Both the position numbers and the translations under genes were made by a program. This document shows, piece after piece, positions 33,471 to 44,152 of a stretch of 64,000 nucleotides of DNA. This stretch comes from Albugo candida. Its lineage: Eukaryota > Oomycota > Peronosporomycetes > Albuginales. The DNA lies in assembly GCA_040437565.1 (NCBI GenBank), contig JBDOQK010000017.1, positions 1 through 64,000 on the forward strand, given 5' to 3'. Numbering within the stretch: the first letter of the stretch is position 1; every line of letters begins with the position of its first letter. Below the pieces are notes generated by a model. That model ran no database searches and was not told the origin of the DNA. It saw nothing but the letters and a program-made list of their open reading frames with translations.

Positions 33471-34190
33471 CTATTCTACTTTTTTTCTTCCTCGTACCTC
33501 TGCGTTTGCTCTACGTTTTTGACTCGTATGATCAAGGAATTGAACGAGAGAGAGTTCAGTATGCTCTCCAAACATCTCCTTCATGCGAAATTCCAGCTGT
33601 GTCGACCCATACCGCGCAAATAGAATTGCCATTGTATCGTCCGCGTTGATAATTCCGGTATTTTTCTTATCGTATATTAAGAACTGAATAACGTTAAAGA
33701 AATTGACAGGTTCTAATTCAGTTTTGTCCAATAGAATGCGATTGAAAATGCCACCCATTTCCGACCAATCAATGACGCCGTCTAGATTTTCATCCGCTTC
33801 CCAAATCATATCGGATACTTCTTTCTTTGTGCAGGTTTTCCCCAAACTTTTCATCACATCATATAAATCTTCGTGACGTATACACTTGGAGCTGTAATTT
33901 TGCAATGCTGCTAGTTCAAGACTACTGCTTTGAATCTGTTCTTCCACTTCGTGTAATTCAACCTCAAGTTGATCTCTAGTCCTTGTTTCTTTGCTTCCAC
34001 ACATAACATTAGTAAAATCAGGATCATCGCATTGCTGCAGCAAAATTTGTCGACGCTGAGTAAAGTTTGTGATGTTATTCTGCAGCCTTTTCTTCGTCCG
34101 ATAAGACGCTACATACTCAAACACGCGCCGCAACTCTTTCTCTTCTTGTGCTACCATTCCCTTGACGCTGTCATTTGCATTCATCCTCAA
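33471..34190 (-). CDS. EF-hand protein with N-terminal coiled coil
   Basis: This is an intron-free frame of 239 residues. Residues about 15-100 are charged and helical (coiled-coil-like). Residues 133-144 form a canonical EF-hand loop, DENLDGVIDWSE, with D, N, D, G, I, D and E at positions 1, 3, 5, 6, 8, 9 and 12. A second loop at 174-185 (DKKNTGIINADD) is degenerate and ends in D. The tail is basic (RANAEVRGRKKVE). The layout suggests a calcium sensor. Similar EF-hand proteins occur in flagella, and the nearby IFT27 fits that, but the assignment is inference. Two other Met codons (residues 3 and 12) are possible starts. It is convergent with the second VDAC gene and lies 97 bp from the RRP40 stop on the same strand. 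Confidence 0.85.
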   Translation of the reverse strand: MRMNANDSVKGMVAQEEKELRRVFEYVASYRTKKRLQNNITNFTQRRQILLQQCDDPDFTNVMCGSKETRTRDQLEVELHEVEEQIQSSSLELAALQNYSSKCIRHEDLYDVMKSLGKTCTKKEVSDMIWEADENLDGVIDWSEMGGIFNRILLDKTELEPVNFFNVIQFLIYDKKNTGIINADDTMAILFARYGSTQLEFRMKEMFGEHTELSLVQFLDHTSQKRRANAEVRGRKKVE

Positions 34191-34287
34191 AGAGATGGAA
34201 ATGACGCAAAATGAATTGCACGACTGATTCCTTCACTTATAAATAAATGTTAAAGTACCAAAAATAGCGGTCTGGTTGTATTCTTAT

Positions 34288-35324
34288 TCATAAAGCTACT
34301 GTCTTCAAAAGCGTTTGGACCATTGTTTCGATTTCATCTTGCGTCATACATTCCGAGTTTGAGATCGCATTGGCTAATAAAACCGTATGCTGATTGGACT
34401 TGCAATGGATCCAGACAATACCATTTTGACCAATAGCAATCTCGTATGATATAGTGCGTCCGAGAACATGCAAAATCGAGGTATCTTGCGCTCGTAAAAG
34501 TTGTCGTGCAAATCCGATAGAAACACGAAAATTGTATCCTCCCCTTAACTCTCCGTAAATGGAAAGTCCAGTCATCCAATCCTTTTTATTGACGTTTGTA
34601 GGGGCTATACATTCGAATCAGAAGAGCAGCAAGGCACTGAGAAACTCGTACCTTCACATGTCAACTCGCATTCGAGATCCACCTTGACCACTCGAGCGTA
34701 CACCAACGATCCAATTTGCAAGTTTGGTCGATTGCGTTTTGTCGCGCCATCAAATGCCAATGTGCTCAAAACCGCCGTATTTCTATACAAAATAATGAGC
34801 ATCGTTCCATGAATGCAAAAGAGCGTACGTGGATCCGATGTTGAGGCGATAGAATTCCGCATTCCGATCGACTACGATACCGATTACTGAATCGTCCACA
34901 GAAGCGATATACTGCATACATATCTGTAATAAACAATCCTTCAAGTCGAACAAGACGTACCCGTTTATGGTCATAATCCACCCAATATCGATTTGGAGGA
35001 CGGTACCGCAAAATGCCAGAATTGGAGGCGATTATTCGATTGTGCGGTTCTTTCACGTGTTTCAGCCCGCTTCCTGCTCATTTTCCACCATCAAGCCGCT
35101 GTCTAACCTTGTTTTTAATTCAGAGTAGCACCTAACTTGACATGTTTGCCGCTATTGGTGATTGTCAGAGTAAGGTCATCACCCGGTAATACAATGCATG
35201 GAGTGAAAGTGACATCGATAGCGTTCTCTGCATCCCTTAGAAACTGCTCCGCATCATTTATAGCACTCCCAGAAACATCTAAAGATGCGTCATTGGATCG
35301 ACGTTTCAATGTCGTTCCGGCCAT
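34288..35324 (-). CDS. RRP40: Exosome complex subunit RRP40 (EXOSC3)
   Basis: Five minus-strand exons (35132-35324, 34961-35073, 34829-34923, 34652-34782, 34288-34604) encode 282 residues; the introns are short and GT-AG. An ATG at 35348 would add eight residues. In order are the N-terminal TPCIVLPGDDL, the NTD end YWVDYDHKR, an S1-type domain (DDSVIGIVVDRNAEFYRLNI) with the RRP40 hallmark FDGATKRNRPNLQIGSLVYA, and a KH-like C-terminal domain (ISYEIAIGQNGIVWIHCKS). RRP40 is an RNA-binding cap protein of the exosome, which degrades and processes RNA in nucleus and cytoplasm. The 5' part is repeated at 36340-36690 by the assembly overlap. Confidence 0.9.
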
Positions 35325-35381
35325 TCTATTCTTAGGTTTGGTACGCACGACCGTACTTAATAAAACAAGTTTGCATCAAAA
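35325..35381. promoter_or_regulatory. 57-bp divergent promoter between RRP40 and QCR8
   Basis: The two start codons are 57 bp apart (33 bp if the upstream RRP40 ATG is used). Both transcription starts must lie in or next to this piece, or inside the genes. No clear core element is visible. Confidence 0.5.
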
Positions 35382-35633
35382 ATGGGCGGTCCAAGCGCAA
35401 ATCTCGTGAAATGGTGGGCAAAAAGAGCCTTTGAAGAAGGAACAGTGCGTCGTCATCTCTCACCGAATGAAATTTATCCATTAAAATCACTTATTGAATC
35501 TATGCCTTCAAAAGCGATACGGAAGGTGCGTGAGAATGGAGCGGTTTTAATCCCAGCGGCTCTTCTTCTATTTGGCACTATCTCATGGGGTAATTACGCA
35601 AATGACCAAGATCACCGTAGTCATCGCAGTTGA
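35382..35633 (+). CDS. Cytochrome bc1 complex subunit 8 (QCR8/UQCRQ)
   Basis: An intron-free frame encodes 83 residues. The family pattern is LSPNEIYP, a short basic helix (MPSKAIRKVREN) and one membrane helix ending in a conserved Trp-Gly (AVLIPAALLLFGTISWG), with a short polar tail. Human UQCRQ has the same order (SPFEQRAYP, RRIRES, helix, TWG). The subunit sits in complex III of the mitochondrial inner membrane. Length equals the family's usual 80-95 residues. The start follows an A-rich leader (CATCAAAAATGG). Confidence 0.88.
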   Translation: MGGPSANLVKWWAKRAFEEGTVRRHLSPNEIYPLKSLIESMPSKAIRKVRENGAVLIPAALLLFGTISWGNYANDQDHRSHRS

Positions 35634-36723
35634 ATTCAGACAGCGAAAGAAGCTGGCAGAGACTACGATTTAATAACATCTTTTAATGTTTGCTACATTT
35701 TGTCTGTCCGCACTTCTTCGCCGTCCGTAATCGACGCCACACTGTCGCTATTCATTCATAGATACCGAGCCACCATCGAGGGGTTTCTAATCGAGTAGGT
35801 ATTGTACATCTAATTTCGGAAATGGTACGCAACTCCTTTGACTTAATGTGAGGATCCTCCAGCGAGGAGCAAGAGAGGATCTCACCACTATAATGCCTAC
35901 TACTACTTACCTGCTCATTCTTGTTAGACGGAGTTTCGTCAAGCTAAGCACACTATAATTTTGGTGCAGTATACGCGCGATCCGAACTCACGCAAATACT
36001 TGGATTTTGAATCTGTAAATGGAGGCATGGACGGTGTCGTGAAGATGTACGAGGCCAAATTACGACAGTTAAATCCCGACATTCACAATATCACGTATGA
36101 TATCCAAGATCTGTACAATTACATCGAATCACTGGCAGATCTGAGCGCACTCGTGTACGTCAATTTGTAACTTTGTATGGAGCAAATCTATTGCTAACAA
36201 TTGACTCTAGACTAGACTTAGAAACAAAAACATATCTTCNNNNNNNNNNNNNNNNNNNNNNNNNNNNNNNNNNNNNNNNNNNNNNNNNNNNNNNNNNNNN
36301 NNNNNNNNNNNNNNNNNNNNNNNNNNNNNNNNNNNNNNNGGACGGTACCGCAAAATGCCAGAATTGGAGGCGATTATTCGATTGTGCGGTTCTTTCACGT
36401 GTTTCAGCCCGCTTCCTGCTCATTTTCCACCATCAAGCCGCTGTCTAACCTTGTTTTTAATTCAGAGTAGCACCTAACTTGACATGTTTGCCGCTATTGG
36501 TGATTGTCAGAGTAAGGTCATCACCCGGTAATACAATGCATGGAGTGAAAGTGACATCGATAGCGTTCTCTGCATCCCTTAGAAACTGCTCCGCATCATT
36601 TATAGCACTCCCAGAAACATCTAAAGATGCGTCATTGGATCGACGTTTCAATGTCGTTCCGGCCATTCTATTCTTAGGTTTGGTACGCACGACCGTACTT
36701 AATAAAACAAGTTTGCATCAAAA

Positions 36724-36975
36724 ATGGGCGGTCCAAGCGCAAATCTCGTGAAATGGTGGGCAAAAAGAGCCTTTGAAGAAGGAACAGTGCGTCGTCATCT
36801 CTCACCGAATGAAATTTATCCATTAAAATCACTTATTGAATCTATGCCTTCAAAAGCGATACGGAAGGTGCGTGAGAATGGAGCGGTTTTAATCCCAGCG
36901 GCTCTTCTTCTATTTGGCACTATCTCATGGGGTAATTACGCAAATGACCAAGATCACCGTAGTCATCGCAGTTGA
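36724..36975 (+). CDS. QCR8 gene, second window copy (assembly overlap)
   Basis: This is base-for-base the same as 35382-35633, including flanks. It lies within the 1242-bp repeat bracketing an N block and is probably the same physical gene. Confidence 0.6.
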   Translation: MGGPSANLVKWWAKRAFEEGTVRRHLSPNEIYPLKSLIESMPSKAIRKVRENGAVLIPAALLLFGTISWGNYANDQDHRSHRS

Positions 36976-37163
36976 ATTCAGACAGCGAAAGAAGCTGGCA
37001 GAGACTACGATTTAATAACATCTTTTAATGTTTGCTACATTTTGTCTGTCCGCACTTCTTCGCCGTCCGTAATCGACGCCACACTGTCGCTATTCATTCA
37101 TAGATACCGAGCCACCATCGAGGGGTTTCTAATCGAGTAGGTATTGTACATCTAATTTCGGAA

Positions 37164-37643
37164 ATGGTACGCAACTCCTTTGACTTAATGTGAGGATCCT
37201 CCAGCGAGGAGCAAGAGAGGATCTCACCACTATAATGCCTACTACTACTTACCTGCTCATTCTTGTTAGACGGAGTTTCGTCAAGCTAAGCACACTATAA
37301 TTTTGGTGCAGTATACGCGCGATCCGAACTCACGCAAATACTTGGATTTTGAATCTGTAAATGGAGGCATGGACGGTGTCGTGAAGATGTACGAGGCCAA
37401 ATTACGACAGTTAAATCCCGACATTCACAATATCACGTATGATATCCAAGATCTGTACAATTACATCGAATCACTGGCAGATCTGAGCGCACTCGTGTAC
37501 GTCAATTTGTAACTTTGTATGGAGCAAATCTATTGCTAACAATTGACTCTAGACTAGACTTAGAAACAAAAACATATCTTCCTTGTGGAAAGGAGTGGAT
37601 CAAGAAGAAGGTATTTCAGGTTTTAAAAAATCAAGCTGGATAA
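37164..37643 (+). CDS. ERH: Enhancer of rudimentary homologue (ERH)
   Basis: Exons 37164-37166 (ATG only), 37291-37496 and 37553-37643 give 99 residues. The second and third exons are secure: HTIILVQYTRD, YLDFESVNGGMDGVVKMYE, ITYDIQDLYNYIESLADL, then TKTYLPCGKEWIKKKVF. Human ERH has the same blocks in the same order and 104 residues. ERH is a small dimeric nuclear protein that works in RNA processing and heterochromatin-linked RNA decay. The ATG-only first exon (AAATG before GTACGC) is inferred from the fit of the frame and from the first codon being followed by HTI in the family. A partial copy is at 35822-36239 (overlap artefact). Confidence 0.85.
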
Positions 37644-37947
37644 TAAAGGTATCCAGTTTTACATTGGTTGGGCTCAGACGCTACTTTCTGATTGGCGGAT
37701 CGATGGTTTTAAAGCATTCGATTGGCTATATTCCCATCTTGACTCTTATAATTCCAATTTCAGCCTTCGAGGATAATGGCAGCACAAGACCGCAAAGAGC
37801 AATACGCACACAAATTTATTGATGTTTAACGCATCCCGACATTTCTTAATATGGCAGTGCGTATCCAGGCGCATAGAGCCTTTGACAAAGAGTACCAAGA
37901 TTTCATTCTTCTCCTGGGATCGTGCACATTGTTATGTGGTACACCTC
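37644..37947. other. Intergenic stretch between ERH and IFT27 3' ends
   Basis: There are 304 bp between convergent genes. A short plus-strand frame begins near 37777 (MAAQDRKEQYAHKFI) and another near 37851 (MAVRIQAHRAFDKEYQDF). The second runs into the IFT27 gene on the opposite strand. No splice pattern joins them convincingly, so I do not call a gene. Confidence 0.4.
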
Positions 37948-38733
37948 TCATGCGCCTTCCACAGCCTTCTGATACTTTTGATAAAACCACTCGGCAATAT
38001 GCAGAAATGGAGCTTCCACACCAGTATTTTGATGCTACACCAAGTTCTCATGACTTTCAGATACGGAGAAGCAATCCTCGTACCGCAGATACTTCAAAGT
38101 ATTCCATTTCGCTTGCTTTCGCCCACTCTTGAGCGTCGCTCGCTGCAACGGAATCGGGAGCATTTGGTCGACGCAGATCTGCTTTAGTGCCCACGAGAAC
38201 AGCCGACATGTTATGCTTTTCTGAGGCGTCTTTTATGACTTGTAGCCATTTAGAAATTGATTTGTACGACTCCTTATTACTTATATCGAAAACAATCATT
38301 GCCATCGAAGCGCCTCGATACTATAAACAACAATCATTCTCGTCCATCATTCTTTGTTTATGTTCTTACATTTGTGGCGCCAAACTCTCTTTGATTGAAA
38401 ATGCTTTGACCCGGACAATCGATAAGGAATAGCTCTACAATAACATTTGTATTTGGAATCCGAACGCTTCTCACACTCAATTCCGCATCGATTGTCTTCC
38501 ACAACCAATTTAGCTAATTGATTGCTTGTTGAGAATTCAAATACCATCAAGTAGTTTTTAGGGAATTCTTGTCCACCGCTTTTATACACTTGCACTAACG
38601 CGGTCTTTCCTGCTGCGGCATCGCCTATAATGCCAACTTTGCATCGAAGTACAGTCTAAACGTATACGTTGATGATCAGCATATAATATGTCTCTGTATA
38701 CGTGTATACCGTGCTTCTATGTATCGTTTCCAT
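37948..38733 (-). CDS. IFT27: Intraflagellar transport protein 27 (RABL4-type small GTPase)
   Basis: Five minus-strand exons (38710-38733, 38545-38655, 38370-38495, 38084-38320, 37948-38034) encode 194 residues, all joined by short GT-AG introns. Motifs: P-loop GDAAAGKTA, G3 DCPGQ, then MAMIVFDISNKESY, G4 GTKADL (as in human IFT27 GNKTDL, with Thr for Asn), G5 EVSA, and the C-terminal APFLHIAEWFY, which parallels human EAPFHCLAKQF. There is no C-terminal Cys for prenylation, as in other IFT27. IFT27 works with IFT25 in the IFT-B complex to move cargo in cilia and flagella, so the organism should have flagellated cells. Confidence 0.9.
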
Positions 38734-39406
38734 GCTCCGTACTGCCGACATTTCGGAATGTTTGTGGTATGGTGCCTTTTCACGGCAAAAATAGCTGTAT
38801 TCATGAAAATCATCAGATTTCAAAGTTGAAATGCTTATATTTTAGAAATACTGACAGCGATTCTACTTTTACTGCATCGTATCTCTCATAACAATAAGCG
38901 ATGTGTACATAGCAGCAGTAAGAACAGAGTCATTTTGTTTTGCATGTACGAATTGAGTATGCCTGTATGGTGTCGGTAGAGCGAAGTCCCACAATATGAG
39001 TACAGTTGTTTAGTTATGGCATCGTTAGGCATTCAAACGACATCCTTTGACACATTTTCATAGAGCACTTGATTTCGTGCTCTTCTTACGACAATTACCT
39101 TGCTTTATAATCGCGTTATGACATCTGAGCGAAAAGTAGTATCTTTGATGACTTGACATTCATCACAATGACCAACAATGAGTATGAAGTGGCAGCACAA
39201 AGCAATGCTTATAGGGGACATGATACTTCAATATGACGAAAAGCCGACAGTGAATGTTAATGGAATTCATAAAAATGGTCAGCGTCCCTCATACCAGACC
39301 GAATCCGGTGATTTCTAGCGGGGTTGATTATCAAAAATCATTTAATGTGAGACTGATGACGTACCTGAAACTTGAATATATGTAAAGATGTGATTTATTT
39401 GTAGGG
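38734..39406. other. Region upstream of IFT27, no gene recognised
   Basis: About 670 bp, AT-rich. A splice-acceptor-like TTTATTTGTAGG stands directly before the ATG at 39407. A short frame near 39275 (MVSVPHTRPNPVISSG) lies upstream of it, but I found no phase that joins the two. Nothing else was seen. Confidence 0.4.
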
Positions 39407-39462
39407 ATGGCGGAAAGGAACACTGAAAAGGGAAAGAGGCTAAATGGTGCAGCGAGTAAACG
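39407..39462 (+). pseudogene. Left part of a host reading frame split by the Gypsy element
   Basis: The frame starts MAERNTEKGKRLNG and runs into the Gypsy LTR at 39463. The host sequence resumes after the right target-site copy at 51424 in the matching phase and stays open to a stop at 51518-51520 (SSKHLPERQLSLKGYY near the junction). The uninterrupted site would hold a basic 50-residue frame. The product is not recognised. It may be the last exon of a host gene, since a splice-acceptor-like sequence precedes the ATG. Confidence 0.45.
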
Positions 39463-39710
39463 AGATGTTCGAGGTATCCCGGCTCAAGCCCGAGAGCCTT
39501 TCAAGAATTTGGCCCTCAACAACACAAAAGGGGTGGAACAGCAACCTGGTAAAGAGCAGGACAGTGGCCTGTCTTTATTTCTTCTAGATTTGAGTGATGT
39601 AGATCTAGAAGATTTTGAGAGATCTTTGAGGCTATAATGATCGAGAACTTTAGAGGATTAAAAGGTTTCAAGAAGTAAGAGAACTGATTTTCGACTACGA
39701 AAGTCACTAC
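39463..39710 (+). repeat. Left LTR of the Gypsy fossil
   Basis: It starts AGATGTTCGAGG and ends CACTAC, and matches 51170-51418 throughout with many substitutions. AAACG precedes it. Confidence 0.85.
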
Positions 39711-40260
39711 AAAGAATTCCTTAGTTTATAGTCATTTATTGTTGATTTTAGTACGACTGAATTAGCTAGATCGCCTAGAAGAAAGGGAGGGGTCAGAGTG
39801 ACCGAGACTATCCAACGAGCTGTAGAACCGACGGATTCGAAGAAAGGAGCATCGTTGAAAGGAGGATGATGCCATTAAGGTATCTCGGGATGAGTTGCTA
39901 TTGACTGTGAAGTTATTGCGGGAGCAATTTCAGAATCAACTAATGCCGAAACAGAAACTAAAAGCTCAACAACAAGACTTAATGGCGACCCATGAGTTGG
40001 CACATCAGCAAGCACAACAGATAAATTACCTTGCGTCAGAAGTTCAGCAAAGGCCACGATTTAGAAGTTTCGCGAGACGGGGAATGTTCGAAGGCAAGAC
40101 TCAGGAGACGGATGACGTTAACATAGAATCAAATCCAAGGGACTACCCACTAAAAGGGACTCAAAACACTCTGGTGACGACTGGTGGAGACATGCCTCGA
40201 TCGCCCATCTATAAAGGCGCTACTCAGAGTCACAAGCGGGCTTTCATGAATGCATACCTT

Positions 40261-40360
40261 NNNNNNNNNNNNNNNNNNNNNNNNNNNNNNNNNNNNNNNN
40301 NNNNNNNNNNNNNNNNNNNNNNNNNNNNNNNNNNNNNNNNNNNNNNNNNNNNNNNNNNNN
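40261..40360. other. 100-N gap without flanking repeat
   Basis: This gap lies between the gag-like and protease parts of the Gypsy fossil. No identical flanks are visible, so sequence is probably missing. Confidence 0.8.
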
Positions 40361-41745
40361 GGTCAGCTGACCATACGGTTTACTCCGCTTCTTGAGGCAA
40401 CAATCGGAGGAAAGACAATTCCCCTTTTAGCCGACAGCGGCGCCAGTGTTTCAATCATTTCAGGAAACTGGGTAAACAAGTTAGGTGATGGAGTAAAGTG
40501 TGCACGGAAACGCTTAAAGGAACCAATCAAATTGATGACTTTTCCTGGAAATATACAGAAGCTCAGAAGAAGCTGTTGTTCACCTCGAATTCGTAACTTC
40601 AGAAGGGCGCCTGCAACTAGCAAACGTCGAATGTACGGTACTACCCGACAAGTTACCCGGAGAATGGGAGAATTGATGGGACGTTATGAGTCGGCTAGGA
40701 TTCTGTCCTCGTCGTCTGGTAGCGGAAGCTCTTCGAAAATCTACAGTATTTGCACGAAAATATCCTCCGGAGCATCGTGACTTCATGGAAAAACAAATTT
40801 TAGAATTACCGAATGCGGGATCGATTTACAATAACAAGAGAAGTCGCTGGAGTTCTCCACCCCTTGTTGAACCCCCCCCTATAAATAAACCCGTTTCTCA
40901 TGGCGGTTGACCTACTGCAGGTCAACGAGCGAACGGAACGTATGGTGTGGACGATGCGATGATGGATGTCATTCGAGCATCTAAAGGGAGCAAGAGTTTT
41001 CTTTCACTCGCCTTTTTGAAGTGCTATTGCCAGTTCCCACTAGCAGCTACTAGCCAAGAATATTTCTCGTTCCTGACCAATTCGGGGGTCTACAACCCAC
41101 GCGAGTATTTATTGGTGTGGTAGCGACAGCGTTGCCTATTTACAAAGTGAAGTCCAAGAGATGTTCGGAAATGATGTATACAAAGGATTCTTAGTATGTC
41201 TAGATGATCTTGTAGGCTATAGAGACTAAGATGAGGCTATGTTAAAATTGCTAACCAGGATTCTGGTCATTTGCAAAGCCAAACATTTGAAATTGAATCC
41301 AAAGAAATGTGAGTTCTGGAAAAAAGAAGCCCTCTGGTGCGGTCGAATTGTTCCGGTGTAAGGGATTAGACACGATCCTACATGACTATGCGCACTAGTT
41401 CGCATGCCACGTCCATCGGTTGGAGACGAGCTTTAGCAGTTTATGGGCAACTGGATGCGAAAAGGCATTTCCCGTTACAATCACATGATGGAACCACTGT
41501 TAAAAGTCCTGGAGAAGGTGTATAAAGCCGCAGATGGACGTACAAAACGAGGAGCGCAACGCGTTTTTTTGGCCGAAGCGGGAAGGAGTGAAGCCGAAAA
41601 TACCGCACTTGCGGAGATGGAACCAGCTATGGTTCAGATGGTTCAGTTGAACCACCTGGATCCCACTACTGTACAGTTCCCTACCAAAAAGGGGGTCGTG
41701 TTTTTCATCTTTGAAATTCTAATTGACGACGCGCTCCCTTCCAAT

Positions 41746-42874
41746 ACACTTGTTTCACTTCCCAAAAGAAAGTATGGCCACTCAAACTCTGGAAACTAAA
41801 ACCTTATCTATTAAAGATAGAAGCCGTCTGGTCGGAATGAAGTTGGTAGGTCAACAAACTCCCTTGATTGCAGCTCATTTCGGAATCAGTCAAAGACAAG
41901 TACAGCGCATTGTGAAGCACTACCGCAATGAATCCAGTGTTATTCCCAAGCAAAGCCCAGGACTACCAAAAAAACTTGATTGAAGGTATTTTAGGCACTT
42001 GGTACACAAAGGCAAGGAAGATCGGCGGGCGATACTTCAAGACATCACGAACAAAATGACTTTCCAAATCAGCCCGTCAACAACAAGAAGGCGACCTCAT
42101 GAAACTGGATAATTTTCTCGCGTAGCGCCCAAGAAGCCATTTTTAAGTGCAAAGCATATTGCATGTCGAATGGAATTTGCACGGAAACACAAGAATACAA
42201 CTATGTAGTTCTGGAATTCGGTCCGCTAGACAGATGGAGCCAGCTTTGAAATCGAAGAGAATTTCCGCAAGCCGCATGTCTGGAGAACAGCCTATGAGTG
42301 GTACAATCTAGACTGTCTAGCGCCCTCTTTCAAATTAGGGCGCTATTCAGTGATGTTCTGGGGTGCCTATCAAGAAAAAAGAAGAGTAGATTGATCCGCG
42401 TGGGTCGGAATTGGTGGGCAGCAGTTGACTTTGTTGAAGAAGTCTATGATATTGATTTGGGCAAATTTTGAGCTGAGCCCAATGGTCCAGTGTTAATGGA
42501 AGATGGCGCTCTAATCCATCGAAGCAATCCCCCTAAGAAATGGAGGGTGAAAAAGGCATTGCAAAGTTGAATTGGCCACCAAATTCCCCAGACCGGAATC
42601 CAATCGAATATGTGTGGTCGATAGTCAAAGATCAGATCCAGAAGCTTACCATGGCAAAAAATAAAGAAGAATTGTGGCATCAAATTCAAGATATTTGGTC
42701 CAAGATAGATGAATATTGGTTGCAAAGATTAGTCGACAGCCTCCAAGGCAGAATTCAAGCAGTTCTTACTTCAAATGGTGGAGAACCCATACTCCAATAT
42801 TAATAATATGTTAAAATTTAATCTGTATAAATTATGTTTGGGAAAACAATTCTTCATATGCATTAGAACAAGTA
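41746..42874 (+). mobile_element. Tc1/mariner DNA transposon inserted in the Gypsy RNase H region
   Basis: Short degenerate inverted ends (CACTTGTTTCACTTCCCAAA on the left, its partial counterpart ending AACAAG on the right) are flanked by TA. The transposase begins at 41774. A helix-turn-helix part reads QQTPLIAAHFGISQRQVQRI. A catalytic segment EDGALIHRSNPPKKW lies near 42.5 kb and the hallmark WPPNSPDRNPIEYVWS near 42.57-42.62 kb. The frame stops after the N-terminal 70 codons (PGLPKKLD) and shifts again before the WPPNSPD block, so it is inactive. Gypsy coding sequence resumes to its right (about 42.88 kb). Confidence 0.8.
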
Positions 42875-43764
42875 TTGCGACAAAATCACACTGGGGGCAG
42901 TAATAGCACAGATCCCTTTCAATCAGACGAATCCTGACTTACAATCCCAAGAGCGTGCGCCTTTTATGTTCTTTGGTGGATCATTTGCTGGGGCGCAGCT
43001 GCACTAGTCAATCGTAGAAAAGGAAGCCTATGCCATCGTAACAACATGCAGGAAAGCAGTAATTTTCTGCATAGACAAGGTGAATTCACCCTACCATCGA
43101 AAGCTCTGTTATATTTTCAATCCGTAACGGTGGTGGCAACGGTTCTCAAGTATACGGCGGACAAAATACAAAGATGGGTGATATTCTTTATGGGCTTCGA
43201 TTACAGAATTAAGGATATTTCCGGAAAGAATAACGTGTTGGAGGATACTATCGGGATTGGGATCCCCTTTAACTTCAGTGGCGGCGTTTCTTCCCAACCC
43301 GTATCAACGGGCGTATCCCATCAGCCATGCTTCGTCTGAACCTGTTGGAGCTTTACTTATGTGGACGTACCGACTACCCTTATGCGAAGACCAAAATTTT
43401 CTTGGCCTACTGCGAGCGAGATTACACGCGCATAGAAATCCGCAATGGTGGATAATCCAACGTGGGCATTTATGCCTACGGCGGGATTCCAATGTAATTC
43501 TGTGAAACAGCGAGTCCAAGATTGTTATTCCAAGTCATGCAACTGATCTGTGTTTAAGAACATGCATCGTCGCACAATTTGGATTAGATTTCATTGTGGC
43601 TCTCGAATAACATTTAACAGTATTGCAGATGCGTTTACTTGGACAGACATGCCAAAGGATGCATTCTTCAAGTAACGGCCCTGCAACCCTGTCACGCCCT
43701 AGGAGAGAAGCATTACACACCGAATAATCATACTAGCTGATCCATTCCTATTTTGTCTAAATAG

Positions 43765-44015
43765 GAAAGCGGGGTCCGCCCCAGCTTAGTTGGTTGAGCA
43801 TTTGCGCATCCTCTGCTGGAGGTTGTGTTGGCTCGATTCCCGGCAGTGTGGGCAGCGGTTTGAGCCCACCCAAGCTAAAAACTTATAAAATATCTGCCTC
43901 GCTAGGTTTGAATCGAGACCTAAGTGATATTCACACGGCCAGGGGCTCATGAAAGGATAAGGAAGGTAGTTAAAAGAACCAGATAAAACAGTGTAATGAA
44001 ATCCTTGACAGTTTA
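43765..44015 (+). mobile_element. tRNA-derived SINE, family A, fuller copy
   Basis: The head has a box A-like CAGCTTAGTTGGTTGAGC (about 43781) and a box B-like GGCTCGATTCCCGG (about 43838). The body continues GTGGGCAGCGGTTTGAGCCC and ends near AACAGTGTAATGAAAT, all shared with the reverse copy at 19880-20062. It lies in the integrase part of the Gypsy fossil. A target duplication was not found with certainty. Confidence 0.8.
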
Positions 44016-44152
44016 AATGGGAGAGACTTCCACCGGATAAAGCTATGTATTGGTGATGAAGAACGATGCCAGCAAAAACTATCTCCTGGAAACTTTTTTG
44101 CGAGCGGATGCCACTACCTTTTCTGATGTTCTGTTACAACGATTTTTCTTAT

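Larger units (their letters stand above)
34998..37581. other. 100-N gap (36240-36339) with 1242-bp identical flanks
   Basis: Bases 34998-36239 recur at 36340-37581. The repeat covers the RRP40 5' end, the whole QCR8-like gene and most of ERH. Identity across coding and non-coding bases and ends that meet the N block exactly point to a contig overlap. Confidence 0.9.

Noticed and set aside
35054-35348. RRP40 N-terminal exon read as a separate 77-residue protein
   Set aside because: The frame continues through a splice site at 35131 into the RRP40 S1 region. A stand-alone protein would end within the intron.
36724-36975. Recent tandem duplication of QCR8 (and ERH)
   Set aside because: The copies are identical over 1242 bp including non-coding DNA and end exactly at an N block, as at ten other gaps. 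An assembly overlap explains all of them.
37851-38132. A plus-strand gene overlapping the IFT27 3' end
   Set aside because: The frame is open for 93 codons, but most of it lies opposite IFT27 exons and it has no family match.
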